The translations under genes and the position numbers were made by a program. The notes under the pieces are model-generated. The model was not told where the DNA came from and made no database searches. It saw only the letters and a list, made by a program, of their open reading frames with translations. A DNA stretch of 64,000 nt from Rhizobium sullae (GTDB taxonomy: Bacteria > Pseudomonadota > Alphaproteobacteria > Rhizobiales > Rhizobiaceae), in the NCBI RefSeq assembly GCF_025200715.1, contig NZ_CP104143.1, positions 1,426,001-1,490,000 of the forward strand, in the 5' to 3' direction. How positions within the stretch are numbered: position 1 is the stretch's first letter; each line of letters opens with the position of its first letter. Below are positions 17,983-25,998 of this stretch, piece after piece.

Positions 17983-18813
17983 TCAGCGCTTCAAGTGCCG
18001 TGTCAGGCGACGCTCAATCCAGTTCCAGAAATGCCGGAGCGCCTCGACCATCGATAGATAGAAGATCGCAGCCCAGAGATAGGTCTGGTAGTCGAAGGTG
18101 CGCGAGAAGGCATAGCGGGTCTCGCCCATCAGATCGAGCACGGTGATGATGGCGACGACGGCTGAACCCTTGATCAGCAGGATGATTTCATTGCCGTAAG
18201 GGCGCAGCGCCACGATGAGCGCCTGCGGCAGGACGATCTTGCGGAAGGCAACCGCCTTGTGAATGCCGAGTGCCGACGCCGCCTCGTGCTGGCCATGCGG
18301 CACGCTTTCGATGGCGCCGCGCAGGATTTCGGCCTGATAGGCGGCGGTATTGATAGTCATCGAAAAGAGGCCGCAATACCAGGCGTCACGGAAGAACCAC
18401 CAGAGGCCGGCGGATTCGAGCTGCACGCGGAAGCCACCGAGGCCGTAGTAGATCAGGAAGAGCTGCGCCAGGAGCGGCGTGCCGCGGAACACGTAGACGT
18501 AGCAATAGGCAAGCGTGCTGATGATCCTGTTCCTCGACATGCGCGCGAAGGCGAGCGGCAGCGAAAGCGCTGCACCGAAGATAACCGAGATCGTGACGAG
18601 CAGAATGGTGGTGCCGAGCCCATGCAGGTAGCGCGGCCCGTAGCGCGTGAACTTGTCCACGTCCCAGCCGGCGATCACCATGTAGATCAGGCCCGCGGCA
18701 AGCAGCGCCCACAGGAGGACGAGGAGCGAGCCGACAACGCGCGTGCCGGTTAACGGCTTCACGATTTCCTTCGGCGCCGGCTGTGGCGGGATGAGGGTTT
18801 CCGCATAGCTCAC
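17983..18813 (-). CDS. Polar amino-acid ABC transporter permease (second permease)
   Basis: A 276-residue HisM/ArtM-type permease starting at GTG 18813, with GGAGGTCC upstream and a four-base GTGA overlap with the previous permease. Motifs are LHGLGTTILLVTISVIFG, YVYVFRGTPLLAQLFLIYYG and the coupling loop EAASALGIHKAVAFRKIVLPQ. With the upstream permease it forms the heterodimeric channel of a His/Glu/Gln/Arg/opine-type importer. No ATPase gene follows; the next gene is usg. Confidence 0.88.
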   Translation of the reverse strand: MSYAETLIPPQPAPKEIVKPLTGTRVVGSLLVLLWALLAAGLIYMVIAGWDVDKFTRYGPRYLHGLGTTILLVTISVIFGAALSLPLAFARMSRNRIISTLAYCYVYVFRGTPLLAQLFLIYYGLGGFRVQLESAGLWWFFRDAWYCGLFSMTINTAAYQAEILRGAIESVPHGQHEAASALGIHKAVAFRKIVLPQALIVALRPYGNEIILLIKGSAVVAIITVLDLMGETRYAFSRTFDYQTYLWAAIFYLSMVEALRHFWNWIERRLTRHLKR

Positions 18814-19613
18814 CGGCGGACCTCCGATCGCTTCGCCCAGCGTTCGATATAGCTGAGGCCGATCGACGAGATGACCGCCAGCGCAAGGTAGAGGGCGCAG
18901 GCGATGATGTAGAAGAAGAAGGCCTGCTTGGTGACGCGGACGGCGACGCCTGTCTGGCGCAGGATGTCGGCAAGGCCGATGATCGAGACGTAGGACGTGT
19001 CCTTGAGCAGGATCATCCACAGGTTCGTGAGACCGGGAAGCGCAATTCGGATCAATTGCGGCAGGACGATCAGGCCGAGCGTGCGGCCGTGATGAAGGCC
19101 GAGCGCATACCCGGCTTCGTACTGGCCCCTCGGAATAGCGCGGAAGGCCGACAGCAGCACTTCCGCGCAATAGGCGGAAAAGACCACCGAGAGCGCGATC
19201 ATGCCGGCTATGAAGGCATTGATCTCGACCCGCTGCTCAGAGCCGAACGAGAAGAGCACTGACTGGATCAGGATCTGCATGCCGTAATAGATGATGAAGA
19301 GCGTCAGCAACTCGGGCAGGCCGCGGAAGATCGTGGTGTAGATGCCGGATGCGAGCCGCACGGACTTTTCTTCCGATTGCTGGCCGAGCGCAACGAAGAA
19401 GCCGATGACGAGACCGACGGGAAGCGTCAAAAGCGCCACGCTGACGGTGGTCTTCAGGCCGAGCGCGATTTCGTCGCCCCAGCCTGCATTGCCGCAGGCG
19501 AGGATGGTCGATGGGCCGAACCAGGTGAAAACGCCGGCAGGTCCGCACAGCGGATCGAAGATATATCCTATCCAGGCCCAGAACGAGCCCAGCGCGGAAG
19601 ACAATCCGCCCAT
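18810..19613 (-). CDS. Polar amino-acid ABC transporter permease (first permease)
   Basis: A 267-residue HisQ/ArtQ-type permease with an N-terminal extension of about 45 residues that contains extra aromatic residues and two cysteines. The family motifs are EIALGLKTTVSVALLTLPVG, YTTIFRGLPELLTLFIIYYG and the coupling loop EAGYALGLHHGRTLGLIVLPQ. It is preceded by a terminator-like hairpin that separates it from the binding-protein gene, so it may be expressed at a lower level. It overlaps the next permease by four bases. Confidence 0.88.
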   Translation of the reverse strand: MGGLSSALGSFWAWIGYIFDPLCGPAGVFTWFGPSTILACGNAGWGDEIALGLKTTVSVALLTLPVGLVIGFFVALGQQSEEKSVRLASGIYTTIFRGLPELLTLFIIYYGMQILIQSVLFSFGSEQRVEINAFIAGMIALSVVFSAYCAEVLLSAFRAIPRGQYEAGYALGLHHGRTLGLIVLPQLIRIALPGLTNLWMILLKDTSYVSIIGLADILRQTGVAVRVTKQAFFFYIIACALYLALAVISSIGLSYIERWAKRSEVRR

Positions 19614-19663
19614 GCCAACTTTCCCCTCACGGCTTATGCCGTTTTGATCTTTCCATGGTTGTC

Positions 19664-19698
19664 AAACAAAAATGGCGGAAGAGCAAGCCTTCCGCCAC
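19664..19698 (-). terminator. Rho-independent terminator or attenuator between binding-protein and permease genes
   Basis: On the minus strand TGGCGGAAG and CTTCCGCCA pair perfectly (19689-19697 with 19673-19681) around a 7-base loop and are followed by TTTTTG. It lies 30 bases after the binding-protein stop and 50 bases before the permease start, a usual arrangement for making more binding protein than permease. Confidence 0.8.
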
Positions 19699-19726
19699 CG
19701 TCTTTGCCGGTCAGTTACAAGTTTTC

Positions 19727-20500
19727 CTATTCGCCGTAAACGTTGAAGTCGAAGTACTTGTCCTGGATTTCCTTGTACTTGCCGCTGGCGCGGATCGCTG
19801 CGATTGCGGTGTTCAGTTTGTCCTTGAGCGGGTCGCCCTGACGCACGGCGATACCGGCACCCTCGCCGTTGATTTCCTTGTCGACGGGAAGCGTCGTCAG
19901 GATCTTGCAGCAGGCGCCGGCTTCCGACTTGACCCATTCAGAAAGAACGACGACGTCGTCGATGGCGGCGTCGATACGGCCGTTCGAAAGGTCGAGCTTA
20001 TACTCGTCGGCGGTCGGATAAAGCTTGAGCTCCGTGTCGGCAAGGTGCTTTTCGGAGTAGTTGGCGTGCGTCGTCGAGGTCTGCGCGCCGATCGTCTTGC
20101 CTTTCAGGCCGGCGACGTCGGCGATCGTCGAGTCCTTCGGCACGGCGACGGCCGGCGGCGTGTTGTAGTATTTGTTGCTGAAGTCGACGAGCTTCAGACG
20201 CTCCGGCGTGATCGACATGGACGAAACGATCATATCGAACTTCTTGGCCTGCAGCGCAGGGATGATGCCGTCCCAGTCGCTGCTGACGAAGGAGCATTCA
20301 GCCTTCATTTCCGCGCAGAGCGCCTTGGCGATGTCGATGTCGAAGCCCTTGATCTCGCCACTGGCGTCAACGAATTCGAAGGGCGGGTAGGTCGAGTCGG
20401 TGCCGATCACGTACTTCTCGCCATCGGCCATTGCCGAACCTGCGAAGAGGGACATCGCGGCGAGCGAGGCTGCGGCGAGAAAACGGGTGGAGATACGCAT
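19727..20500 (-). CDS. Amino-acid ABC transporter periplasmic binding protein
   Basis: A 257-residue protein. Residues 1-25 are a signal peptide (LAAASLAAMSLFAGSAMA). The mature protein is a family 3 solute-binding protein: VIGTDSTYPPFEFVDASGEI, GFDIDIAKALC, DWDGIIPALQAKKFDMIVSS and MSITPERLKLVDFSNKYY, as in HisJ/ArtJ/opine-binding proteins. The start is ATG 20500 after GAGAGGA. Ligand specificity within the polar amino-acid group cannot be decided. Confidence 0.88.
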   Translation of the reverse strand: MRISTRFLAAASLAAMSLFAGSAMADGEKYVIGTDSTYPPFEFVDASGEIKGFDIDIAKALCAEMKAECSFVSSDWDGIIPALQAKKFDMIVSSMSITPERLKLVDFSNKYYNTPPAVAVPKDSTIADVAGLKGKTIGAQTSTTHANYSEKHLADTELKLYPTADEYKLDLSNGRIDAAIDDVVVLSEWVKSEAGACCKILTTLPVDKEINGEGAGIAVRQGDPLKDKLNTAIAAIRASGKYKEIQDKYFDFNVYGE

Positions 20501-20827
20501 GATGATCCTCTCTGTTGGTTGGCCGCTGCGTCTTCTTCTTATCCGCCAGCGGCCTGAATTCGGCGGGCATAGACACCGCCTTGGCCCGATAATCAAACCT
20601 TTTTTCCGCAAATTGCAACTGGAATCGCAGCGGAATGGTGCGGCGCAAACTGTGGCAAAGATGAACGGTAGCGAACCGCAGCATTCATACCGGGTTAATG
20701 ACGGGCTTCCTAAAACAACAGGAACAAATCCGGATTTGGGCGATTTCGCTTTCGAATCCGCCCAAGAATCGCCGGAACGCCTCAGCAGGCGTTCCAAAAG
20801 GTTCTAACAAGAAGACGAGGAAACCCA
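20501..20827. promoter_or_regulatory. Divergent upstream region of the amino-acid transporter and the OmpA-family gene
   Basis: A 327-base non-coding region between two divergent start codons must contain both promoters. It is lower in GC than the flanking genes in places, but I do not see a clear -35/-10 pair or operator. Confidence 0.35.
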
Positions 20828-23005
20828 ATGGGTATGAAATCAAGATTGTTTGCCAGTGCGGCTTTCCCGCTGCTTTCGCTGTCGCTGGCCATGTCGCCAG
20901 CCGATGCAGCGACTGCGGCCGGTGGAAGCGCCGTTCGGCCCGCACCGCAGGTGATCAGCGGCAGTTACGAGGTGGCGCAGGATGCTGCGCCTTCGGAAGA
21001 AGAGCTTCTGAAGAAGAGACGCAAGCGGCCAGCAGAGCAGCCTGCGCAGGAGCAGCAGCCGGAGGCAGCACCGCAGCGGGAGGCACCGCAGGCCGAACAG
21101 GAAGCGCCGCGCCGCAAGCGGCGCGAGGCAGCACCCGAGCCGCAGCAGGCTCCGGAAGCACAGCAGGCTCAGCCGAGCGAAGAGCAGCCGCGGCGCAAGA
21201 AGCGTCAAGCCGCACCGGAGCAGGCCGCTCCCGAACAGCAGCAGGAGCAGGTAGCCCCGGAGGCGCCGCGCCGCAAGCAGCGGCAGGCAGCGCCGGAAAC
21301 CCAGCAGGCGCCGGAAGCAGAGCAGGCTCAACCGAGCGAAGAACAGCCGCGGCGCAAGAAGCGTCAAGCCGCACCGGAGCAGGCCGCTCCCGAACAGCAG
21401 CAGGAGCCGGTAGCGCCGCAGCAGGGCGAAGCGCAGCCGCAGGCTGAAGAGCCGAAACCGCAGACGGAAGAGGCACAACCTGAGCAGCAGCGTCCGCGTA
21501 AGCGCGACAAGCAGCAGGCGACTGAAGGCGAGCAGCCTGCAGTGAAGCCGGGCCGGAAACCCGCCACGACTGCCCAGCCGGAACAGAAGCCGGCCGAGGA
21601 CCAGGCTGCTCCTGAGAAGCCTCCCGTGCCTGCCAAATCACCGGAAAAGCCGCCGGTACCCGCAGAGCCGGGCGAGGCGCAGAAGCCCGCTGAAGGCGGC
21701 GAACAGCCGCTGCAACAGCAGGGCGAACAGGTGCCTGTCCAGCCAGGAGCGCCGACTGGCGAACAGCCGGCCGGTGGTGCGCAGCCGACGGAGCAAGCCA
21801 TTCCTGCGCCTGAGAAGGTGACCCCGGAAGAACTCGAACGCCGCAAGCAGATCGCCGAGGATCCGAGCAAGAGCAACGAGACGGTGGTCCTGCCAGTCGA
21901 GAACGGTGCCGCCGTGCTCGACAGCGACAAGGATGCGGACCGCACTGCCGGCCAGGGCGGACGGCGTCAACGCGACCGTCAGCGTGCGGCAGAGCAGCAG
22001 GTCATCGCCGCGCCGAAATCCGACGCCGATGCGCAACTCGCGCCGGAAGGCCAGCGCCGTCCTCCAGTCAAGTTTGAAGCGGTGACGAGCGAAGAGGGCC
22101 GCAGGCTCGACCGCAGGCCGGAGTTCATGAGCCCCGAAGGAGCGCGCGTCGAGCGCTACGAGGGTGACGACAACCGCATCATCATGCAGTTCAACAACCG
22201 CATCGTGGTGCGCAGCGATGACGACCGTCGCTTCCTCAGGGACGGCGAACAGCCGATCTACGAACAACTTTCGCGAGACCGCTACCGCGAGACGATCGAG
22301 CGCCCGGAAGGCTATCGCATCGTGACCATCCGCAACCGCTATGGCGACATCATTCAGCGCTCGCGCATCGATAGCGGCGGCCGCGAATATGTTCTCTACT
22401 ATTCGCCGGAACTCTACGATGATCCGGACCGCGGCTACTTCGAGGATCCGGGCGCCGATCTGCCGCCGATGCGGCTGGCTATCCCGGTGCGCGACTACAT
22501 CATCGATACCAGCAGCGATCCGGACCGCGATTATTACGAGTTCCTGAGCGAGCCGCCTGTGGAACCCGTCGAGCGCGTCTATTCGCTGAACGAGGTGAAG
22601 TATTCGGCCCGTATCCGCGACAAGGTGCGCCGCATCGACCTCGATACGATCACTTTCGCGACGGGTAGCGCCGAGATCCCGATGAGCCAGGCCCGGAGCC
22701 TGCGCAAGGTTGCGGATGCGATGAACGAGGTGCTTCAAAAGGATCAGAGCGAGACCTTCCTGATCGAAGGCCATACGGATGCCGTCGGCTCCGACCAGAG
22801 CAATCTCGTCCTTTCGGACCAGCGTGCCGAATCAGTCGCCAACGTGCTGACGGATGTCTATGGCATTCCACCGGAAAACCTCGCCACGCAGGGTTATGGC
22901 GAGCGCTATCTGAAGGTCAATACGGACGGTCCGGAACAGGAAAACCGCCGCGTGACCATCCGCCGTGTCACGGCGCTGGTGCGCCCCGTCGCGTCGAACC
23001 AGTAA
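20828..23005 (+). CDS. Large OmpA-family envelope protein with a disordered Gln/Glu/Pro/Ala-rich region
   Basis: A 725-residue protein. A signal peptide (about 1-28) is followed by roughly 330 residues of low-complexity sequence rich in Q, E, P, A, K and R, including two tandem 53-residue repeats (21101-21418). A middle region of about 220 residues is rich in Arg and Asp (VERYEGDDNRIIMQFNNRIV, GYRIVTIRNRYGDIIQRSRI). The C-terminal OmpA peptidoglycan-binding domain has DTITFATGSAEIP, FLIEGHTDAVGSD and NRRVTIRRVTAL. It is probably exported and tethers to peptidoglycan, with the disordered part spanning the periplasm. ATG 20828 has GAGGAAA upstream. Function unknown. Confidence 0.82.
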   Translation: MGMKSRLFASAAFPLLSLSLAMSPADAATAAGGSAVRPAPQVISGSYEVAQDAAPSEEELLKKRRKRPAEQPAQEQQPEAAPQREAPQAEQEAPRRKRREAAPEPQQAPEAQQAQPSEEQPRRKKRQAAPEQAAPEQQQEQVAPEAPRRKQRQAAPETQQAPEAEQAQPSEEQPRRKKRQAAPEQAAPEQQQEPVAPQQGEAQPQAEEPKPQTEEAQPEQQRPRKRDKQQATEGEQPAVKPGRKPATTAQPEQKPAEDQAAPEKPPVPAKSPEKPPVPAEPGEAQKPAEGGEQPLQQQGEQVPVQPGAPTGEQPAGGAQPTEQAIPAPEKVTPEELERRKQIAEDPSKSNETVVLPVENGAAVLDSDKDADRTAGQGGRRQRDRQRAAEQQVIAAPKSDADAQLAPEGQRRPPVKFEAVTSEEGRRLDRRPEFMSPEGARVERYEGDDNRIIMQFNNRIVVRSDDDRRFLRDGEQPIYEQLSRDRYRETIERPEGYRIVTIRNRYGDIIQRSRIDSGGREYVLYYSPELYDDPDRGYFEDPGADLPPMRLAIPVRDYIIDTSSDPDRDYYEFLSEPPVEPVERVYSLNEVKYSARIRDKVRRIDLDTITFATGSAEIPMSQARSLRKVADAMNEVLQKDQSETFLIEGHTDAVGSDQSNLVLSDQRAESVANVLTDVYGIPPENLATQGYGERYLKVNTDGPEQENRRVTIRRVTALVRPVASNQ
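21101..21418 (+). repeat. Tandem 159-bp (53-codon) repeat inside the OmpA-family gene
   Basis: Two in-frame copies, 21101-21259 and 21260-21418, encode nearly identical 53-residue units beginning EAPRRK and ending QQEQVAP or QQEPVAP. The stretch from CCGAGCGA to the end of each unit is almost base-identical, which indicates a recent duplication. The surrounding sequence holds further, more decayed units of the same character. Confidence 0.9.
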
Positions 23006-23011
23006 GGCGTG

Positions 23012-23177
23012 CGTTTCACCTTCTCCCCAGCGGGGAGAAGGTGGCCCGCAGGGCCGGATATGACGGGGACGGTGCGGCAAACTCGCCCGTCGCTTATCGC
23101 TCCGGCCGTTCTCTCCTGTCGTCGCTCACGCCCTCATCAGTGCTAAGGGACATCTTCTCCCCGCTGGGGAGAAGGGG
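23012..23177. repeat. RIME-like palindromic intergenic element
   Basis: Two inverted hairpins, CTTCTCCCCAGCGGGGAGAAG near 23020 and CTTCTCCCCGCTGGGGAGAAG near 23153, flank about 110 bases of conserved-looking spacer. This is the layout of Rhizobium intergenic mosaic elements. The right hairpin extends into the 3' end of mobB. Identity is from memory of the pattern; copy number was not measured. Confidence 0.7.
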
Positions 23178-23691
23178 AGGCTTCTCCTAGACCGATCCTG
23201 GCGGCGATGAAATCGGCGATCTCTGTCGTATCATCGAGATTGAAGACCGGCAGGTCGGTGTCCGTGATGGGATGGTCGGCGGCGATGGCGCAGATATGCG
23301 GGTCGGCCGGTGCCAGCGGATCGCGCCTGGCGGCTTCCTGGCGGCGCGCTTCGATCTTCGGGATCGGTTCGCGCTTGTAGCCTTCGATCAGCACCAGGTC
23401 GCAGGGCGCGAGGCGGGCGAGGATTTCCTCGAAGCTTGGTTCAGGTGCTCCGCGCAGCTCGTGCATGATGGCGTAGCGGGTGCCGGACACGATCGTTACC
23501 TCATGCGCACCCGCCTGGCGGTGGCGGTAGCTGTCGGCGCCGACCTTGTCGATGTCGAAATCGTGGTGGGCGTGCTTTATCGTCGAGATGCAATAGCCGC
23601 GGCGGGTGAATTCCTCGACGAGGCGGACGGCAAGGCCGGTCTTGCCCGAATTCTTCCAGCCGGCGATTCCGAAAATGCGTGGTCCGGTCAT
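23143..23691 (-). CDS. mobB: Molybdopterin-guanine dinucleotide biosynthesis adaptor protein
   Basis: A 182-residue P-loop GTPase. Walker A is GIAGWKNSGKTGLAVRLVEE near residue 6, with ISTIKHAHHDFDIDKVGADS and LVLIEGYKREPIPKIE further on, all typical of MobB, which assists MobA in attaching GMP to molybdopterin. The last dozen residues (EASPSPQRGEDVP) are encoded by the adjoining RIME-like repeat, so the native C-terminus has probably been replaced or extended. The start overlaps the mobA stop by four bases. Confidence 0.9.
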   Translation of the reverse strand: MTGPRIFGIAGWKNSGKTGLAVRLVEEFTRRGYCISTIKHAHHDFDIDKVGADSYRHRQAGAHEVTIVSGTRYAIMHELRGAPEPSFEEILARLAPCDLVLIEGYKREPIPKIEARRQEAARRDPLAPADPHICAIAADHPITDTDLPVFNLDDTTEIADFIAARIGLGEASPSPQRGEDVP

Positions 23692-24317
23692 GACAGCACC
23701 TGCAGCCAGCGTTCGGCTTCCACCAGGTCGTCCGGCGTGTTGATGTTGAAGAAAGGATCGAGAAGGCTGGCGCGCGTCGGATGCAGCGGGAAGGAAACTT
23801 CCGCTACGTCATGCCGCAAGAGGAAGTCGCGCACGCGGCGCTTTTCGTCCGTCGCGATCCAGCCGGCGAGTTCCTCCGCGAGCGAAATCGGCCAGAGGCC
23901 GAAGACGGGATGGGGGCGGCCTTCAGAGGCGGCGATTGCGATCTTTGCCGGGGAATCGATTGCGGCTGCGAAATCCGCGACGAGCTCTGCAGGGAAGAAC
24001 GGGCTGTCGATCGAGACTGTCACGACGTGGCTGACGCCGGGAAGCGCGGCGGCATGCGCCATGGCTGCATGGATGCCGGCCATCGGTCCCGCTTTGCCGG
24101 GGACGATATCCGGTATGAACGTCAATCCGCATTGCGGCTCGCTGTCGGCATTCACCGCAATTATAGAGACCTGCGGAGATAACCGCGCGATGGCATGATC
24201 GAGCAGCGAGCGGCCGCCGAGCATGACGGAGGCCTTGTCCTGGCCCATGCGCGACGAACGGCCGCCGGCAAGGATGACGCCGGGGATTTTGGTGTTCTGC
24301 AAGGAAAAATCGGCCAT
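23688..24317 (-). CDS. mobA: Molybdenum cofactor guanylyltransferase
   Basis: A 209-residue nucleotidyltransferase. The GTP-binding motif is GVILAGGRSSRMGQDKASVM near residue 13; VSIDSPFF provides the metal-binding Asp; the C-terminus has FFNINTPDDL as in MobA. It transfers GMP from GTP to molybdopterin to make the MGD form used by nitrate reductase and related enzymes. It lies 8 bases after a DMT transporter gene and overlaps mobB by four bases. The start ATG 24317 gives the usual length. Confidence 0.92.
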   Translation of the reverse strand: MADFSLQNTKIPGVILAGGRSSRMGQDKASVMLGGRSLLDHAIARLSPQVSIIAVNADSEPQCGLTFIPDIVPGKAGPMAGIHAAMAHAAALPGVSHVVTVSIDSPFFPAELVADFAAAIDSPAKIAIAASEGRPHPVFGLWPISLAEELAGWIATDEKRRVRDFLLRHDVAEVSFPLHPTRASLLDPFFNINTPDDLVEAERWLQVLS

Positions 24318-24325
24318 GGCGGTTC

Positions 24326-25234
24326 TCAGACTGGGCTTCTGGGTTCGGATTCCTGCGCCATTGGCGGCACGCGGCGTTTGGCCTCGCGATAGAAGGTATA
24401 GAGGCCGGACGCGATGACAACCGCGGCGCCACAGAGCGTCCAGAAATCCGGCACTTCGGCGAAGAAGAAGACGCCAAGAAGCGCTGAGAAGATCAGGCTC
24501 GTATAGCGGAAGGGCGCGACGAAGGAGATCTCGCCGGTGCGCATTGCGAGGATGACGGATTGATAGCCGATCAGCACCAGGACCGAAGCAAGCAGCAGGT
24601 GCAGAAGCGAGGTGAGGCTGACGGGCTGCCAGCCGCCGAGCGCCGGCATCAGGAGCGCGCCGAAGAAGGCGACCGACATGGCAGTAATGACGGTCACCAT
24701 TAGCGAGGGGATTTCGGGATCGATGGAGCGGGTTGCGAGATCGCGCCCCGCCGTCACCAGAACGCTGGCGACGCAGAGAAGGGCGGCTGGAGTGAAGCCT
24801 TCGGGACCGGGACGGATTATGATGAGGACGCCGACGAGGCCGACAAGGATCGCCGACCAGCGCCGCCAGCCGACGGGCTCGCGGAAGAAGAGCGCTGCCC
24901 CGAAGGTCACGACAAGCGGCAGGGACTGTAGGATGGCCGAGGCATTGGCGATCGGCATCAATCCGAGCGCCGTGATATAGGTGATTGCAGCGATCACTTC
25001 GCAAACGATGCGCAGGATGATGACCGGTTTCAGCACGATGCGCCAGGAGCGGAGCGCGCCCAGATGGCGGGCGATTAGATAGACGAGAATGCTGGTGAAG
25101 ACGCCGCGGATAAAGATGATTTCGCCGGCGTTCATATGGCCGATGACCGACTTGGAGAGGGCGTCGCTTGAGGAGAAGCCGGCCATGGCCATGCTCATGA
25201 AGATTGCGCCCTGGGTATTGCGAGACCGCGGCAT
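24326..25234 (-). CDS. EamA/DMT-superfamily transporter
   Basis: A 302-residue inner-membrane protein with ten predicted helices in two EamA repeats (first from GFSSSDALSKSVIGHM, second from RDLATRSIDPEIPSLM). The first cytoplasmic repeat has the usual IFIRGVFTSILVYLIARH. Members export metabolites or drugs, and the substrate is not predictable. It is first in a run with mobA and mobB; the functional link to cofactor synthesis is unclear. Confidence 0.82.
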   Translation of the reverse strand: MPRSRNTQGAIFMSMAMAGFSSSDALSKSVIGHMNAGEIIFIRGVFTSILVYLIARHLGALRSWRIVLKPVIILRIVCEVIAAITYITALGLMPIANASAILQSLPLVVTFGAALFFREPVGWRRWSAILVGLVGVLIIIRPGPEGFTPAALLCVASVLVTAGRDLATRSIDPEIPSLMVTVITAMSVAFFGALLMPALGGWQPVSLTSLLHLLLASVLVLIGYQSVILAMRTGEISFVAPFRYTSLIFSALLGVFFFAEVPDFWTLCGAAVVIASGLYTFYREAKRRVPPMAQESEPRSPV

Positions 25235-25541
25235 GAAAAGAGATTCCTGGTTTTTATGCCGTCCTTTTAGAGGGGATCGCTCATCAAGGGAATCGAATGA
25301 AAGTCACACCCGAAATAAATCGATTGCGCAGTGCACAATAAGCGGAATCGATCCCGGGTTTGGGTGGCCGCGCGTTGATCAAGTCCCGGTTTTCCAAGGC
25401 AAATCCTCTTTGTTGCGGCGGCGCATTAAGCCTTCATCAATGTCATTTCCGCAAACTTTGTCCGTTCAGGCGGAACATAGGCTTTGCCACGCGGAATGAA
25501 TGCGGTGGTTTTTTAGTCTTCGTTCGTTGAGGCATATTCCA
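25235..25541. other. Intergenic stretch upstream of the DMT transporter and the chemoreceptor remnant
   Basis: About 300 bases lie between the divergent DMT transporter start and the start of a chemoreceptor pseudogene. I see no RNA gene or terminator. It probably holds the transporter promoter and the former promoter of the chemoreceptor gene. Confidence 0.35.
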
Positions 25542-25851
25542 ATGCATTTCATCGACCGTCTTGCAAGGCCGCCGTATGTCACGAAAGTCCTTCTGTTCGT
25601 CGTCCCGCTGGTCACCGAGATTTCGGCGGCGACCAGCGAACAATCGACCGGCATCGAGGAGGTAACCCGCGCGGTGAACGACGTCGAACTCATCACGCAG
25701 CAGAACGCGCGATGGTCGAGGAGAACAATGCCGAAATCCACGGCCTGCGTCAGCACGTCGACATGCTTTCCGAAAAGATCGAGCGGTTCCGCACGCGCTG
25801 GCCGGAGGGCGAAGTGGTCTCTCGTTGGAGGCAAGACCGGGCGGCCTGATA
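25542..25851 (+). pseudogene. Internally deleted and frameshifted methyl-accepting chemotaxis protein gene
   Basis: From ATG 25542, with GAGG nine bases upstream, the frame begins HFIDRLARPPYVTKVLLFVV, which looks like the cytoplasmic start and first membrane helix of a chemoreceptor. It then jumps directly to TEISAATSEQSTGIEEVTRA, the C-terminal end of the signalling hairpin. Near 25706-25711 one base is missing (GCGCGATG where GCGGCGATG would be expected), and the coding frame continues one frame over as MVEENNAEIHGLRQHVDML to a TGA at 25851. Periplasmic, HAMP and most signalling sequences are gone, so the product cannot be functional. Confidence 0.75.
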
Positions 25852-25998
25852 AGATCGCCAGCGGCAGAATTGGAACCCGCACCTATCCGGCCGCGCGTTT
25901 TTGTTTACTTCAGGCAGCGCAGGAAACGGGTGGCTGCAGCGGCGCGGTTTTGCGATCTGGATGTCGAACTTGATCTTCAGCAATGAATGGAGTCCGGC

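Noticed and set aside
20698..21447. A long plus-strand frame rich in Ala, Gly, Arg and Ser over the start of the OmpA-family gene
   Set aside because: It is a shadow of the repetitive high-GC coding sequence in another frame, has no ribosome site and reads as low-complexity sequence.
21638..22774. A 378-codon minus-strand frame opposite the OmpA-family gene
   Set aside because: Its length comes from GC-rich codon structure of the true gene on the plus strand; the true gene has a signal peptide and an OmpA domain.
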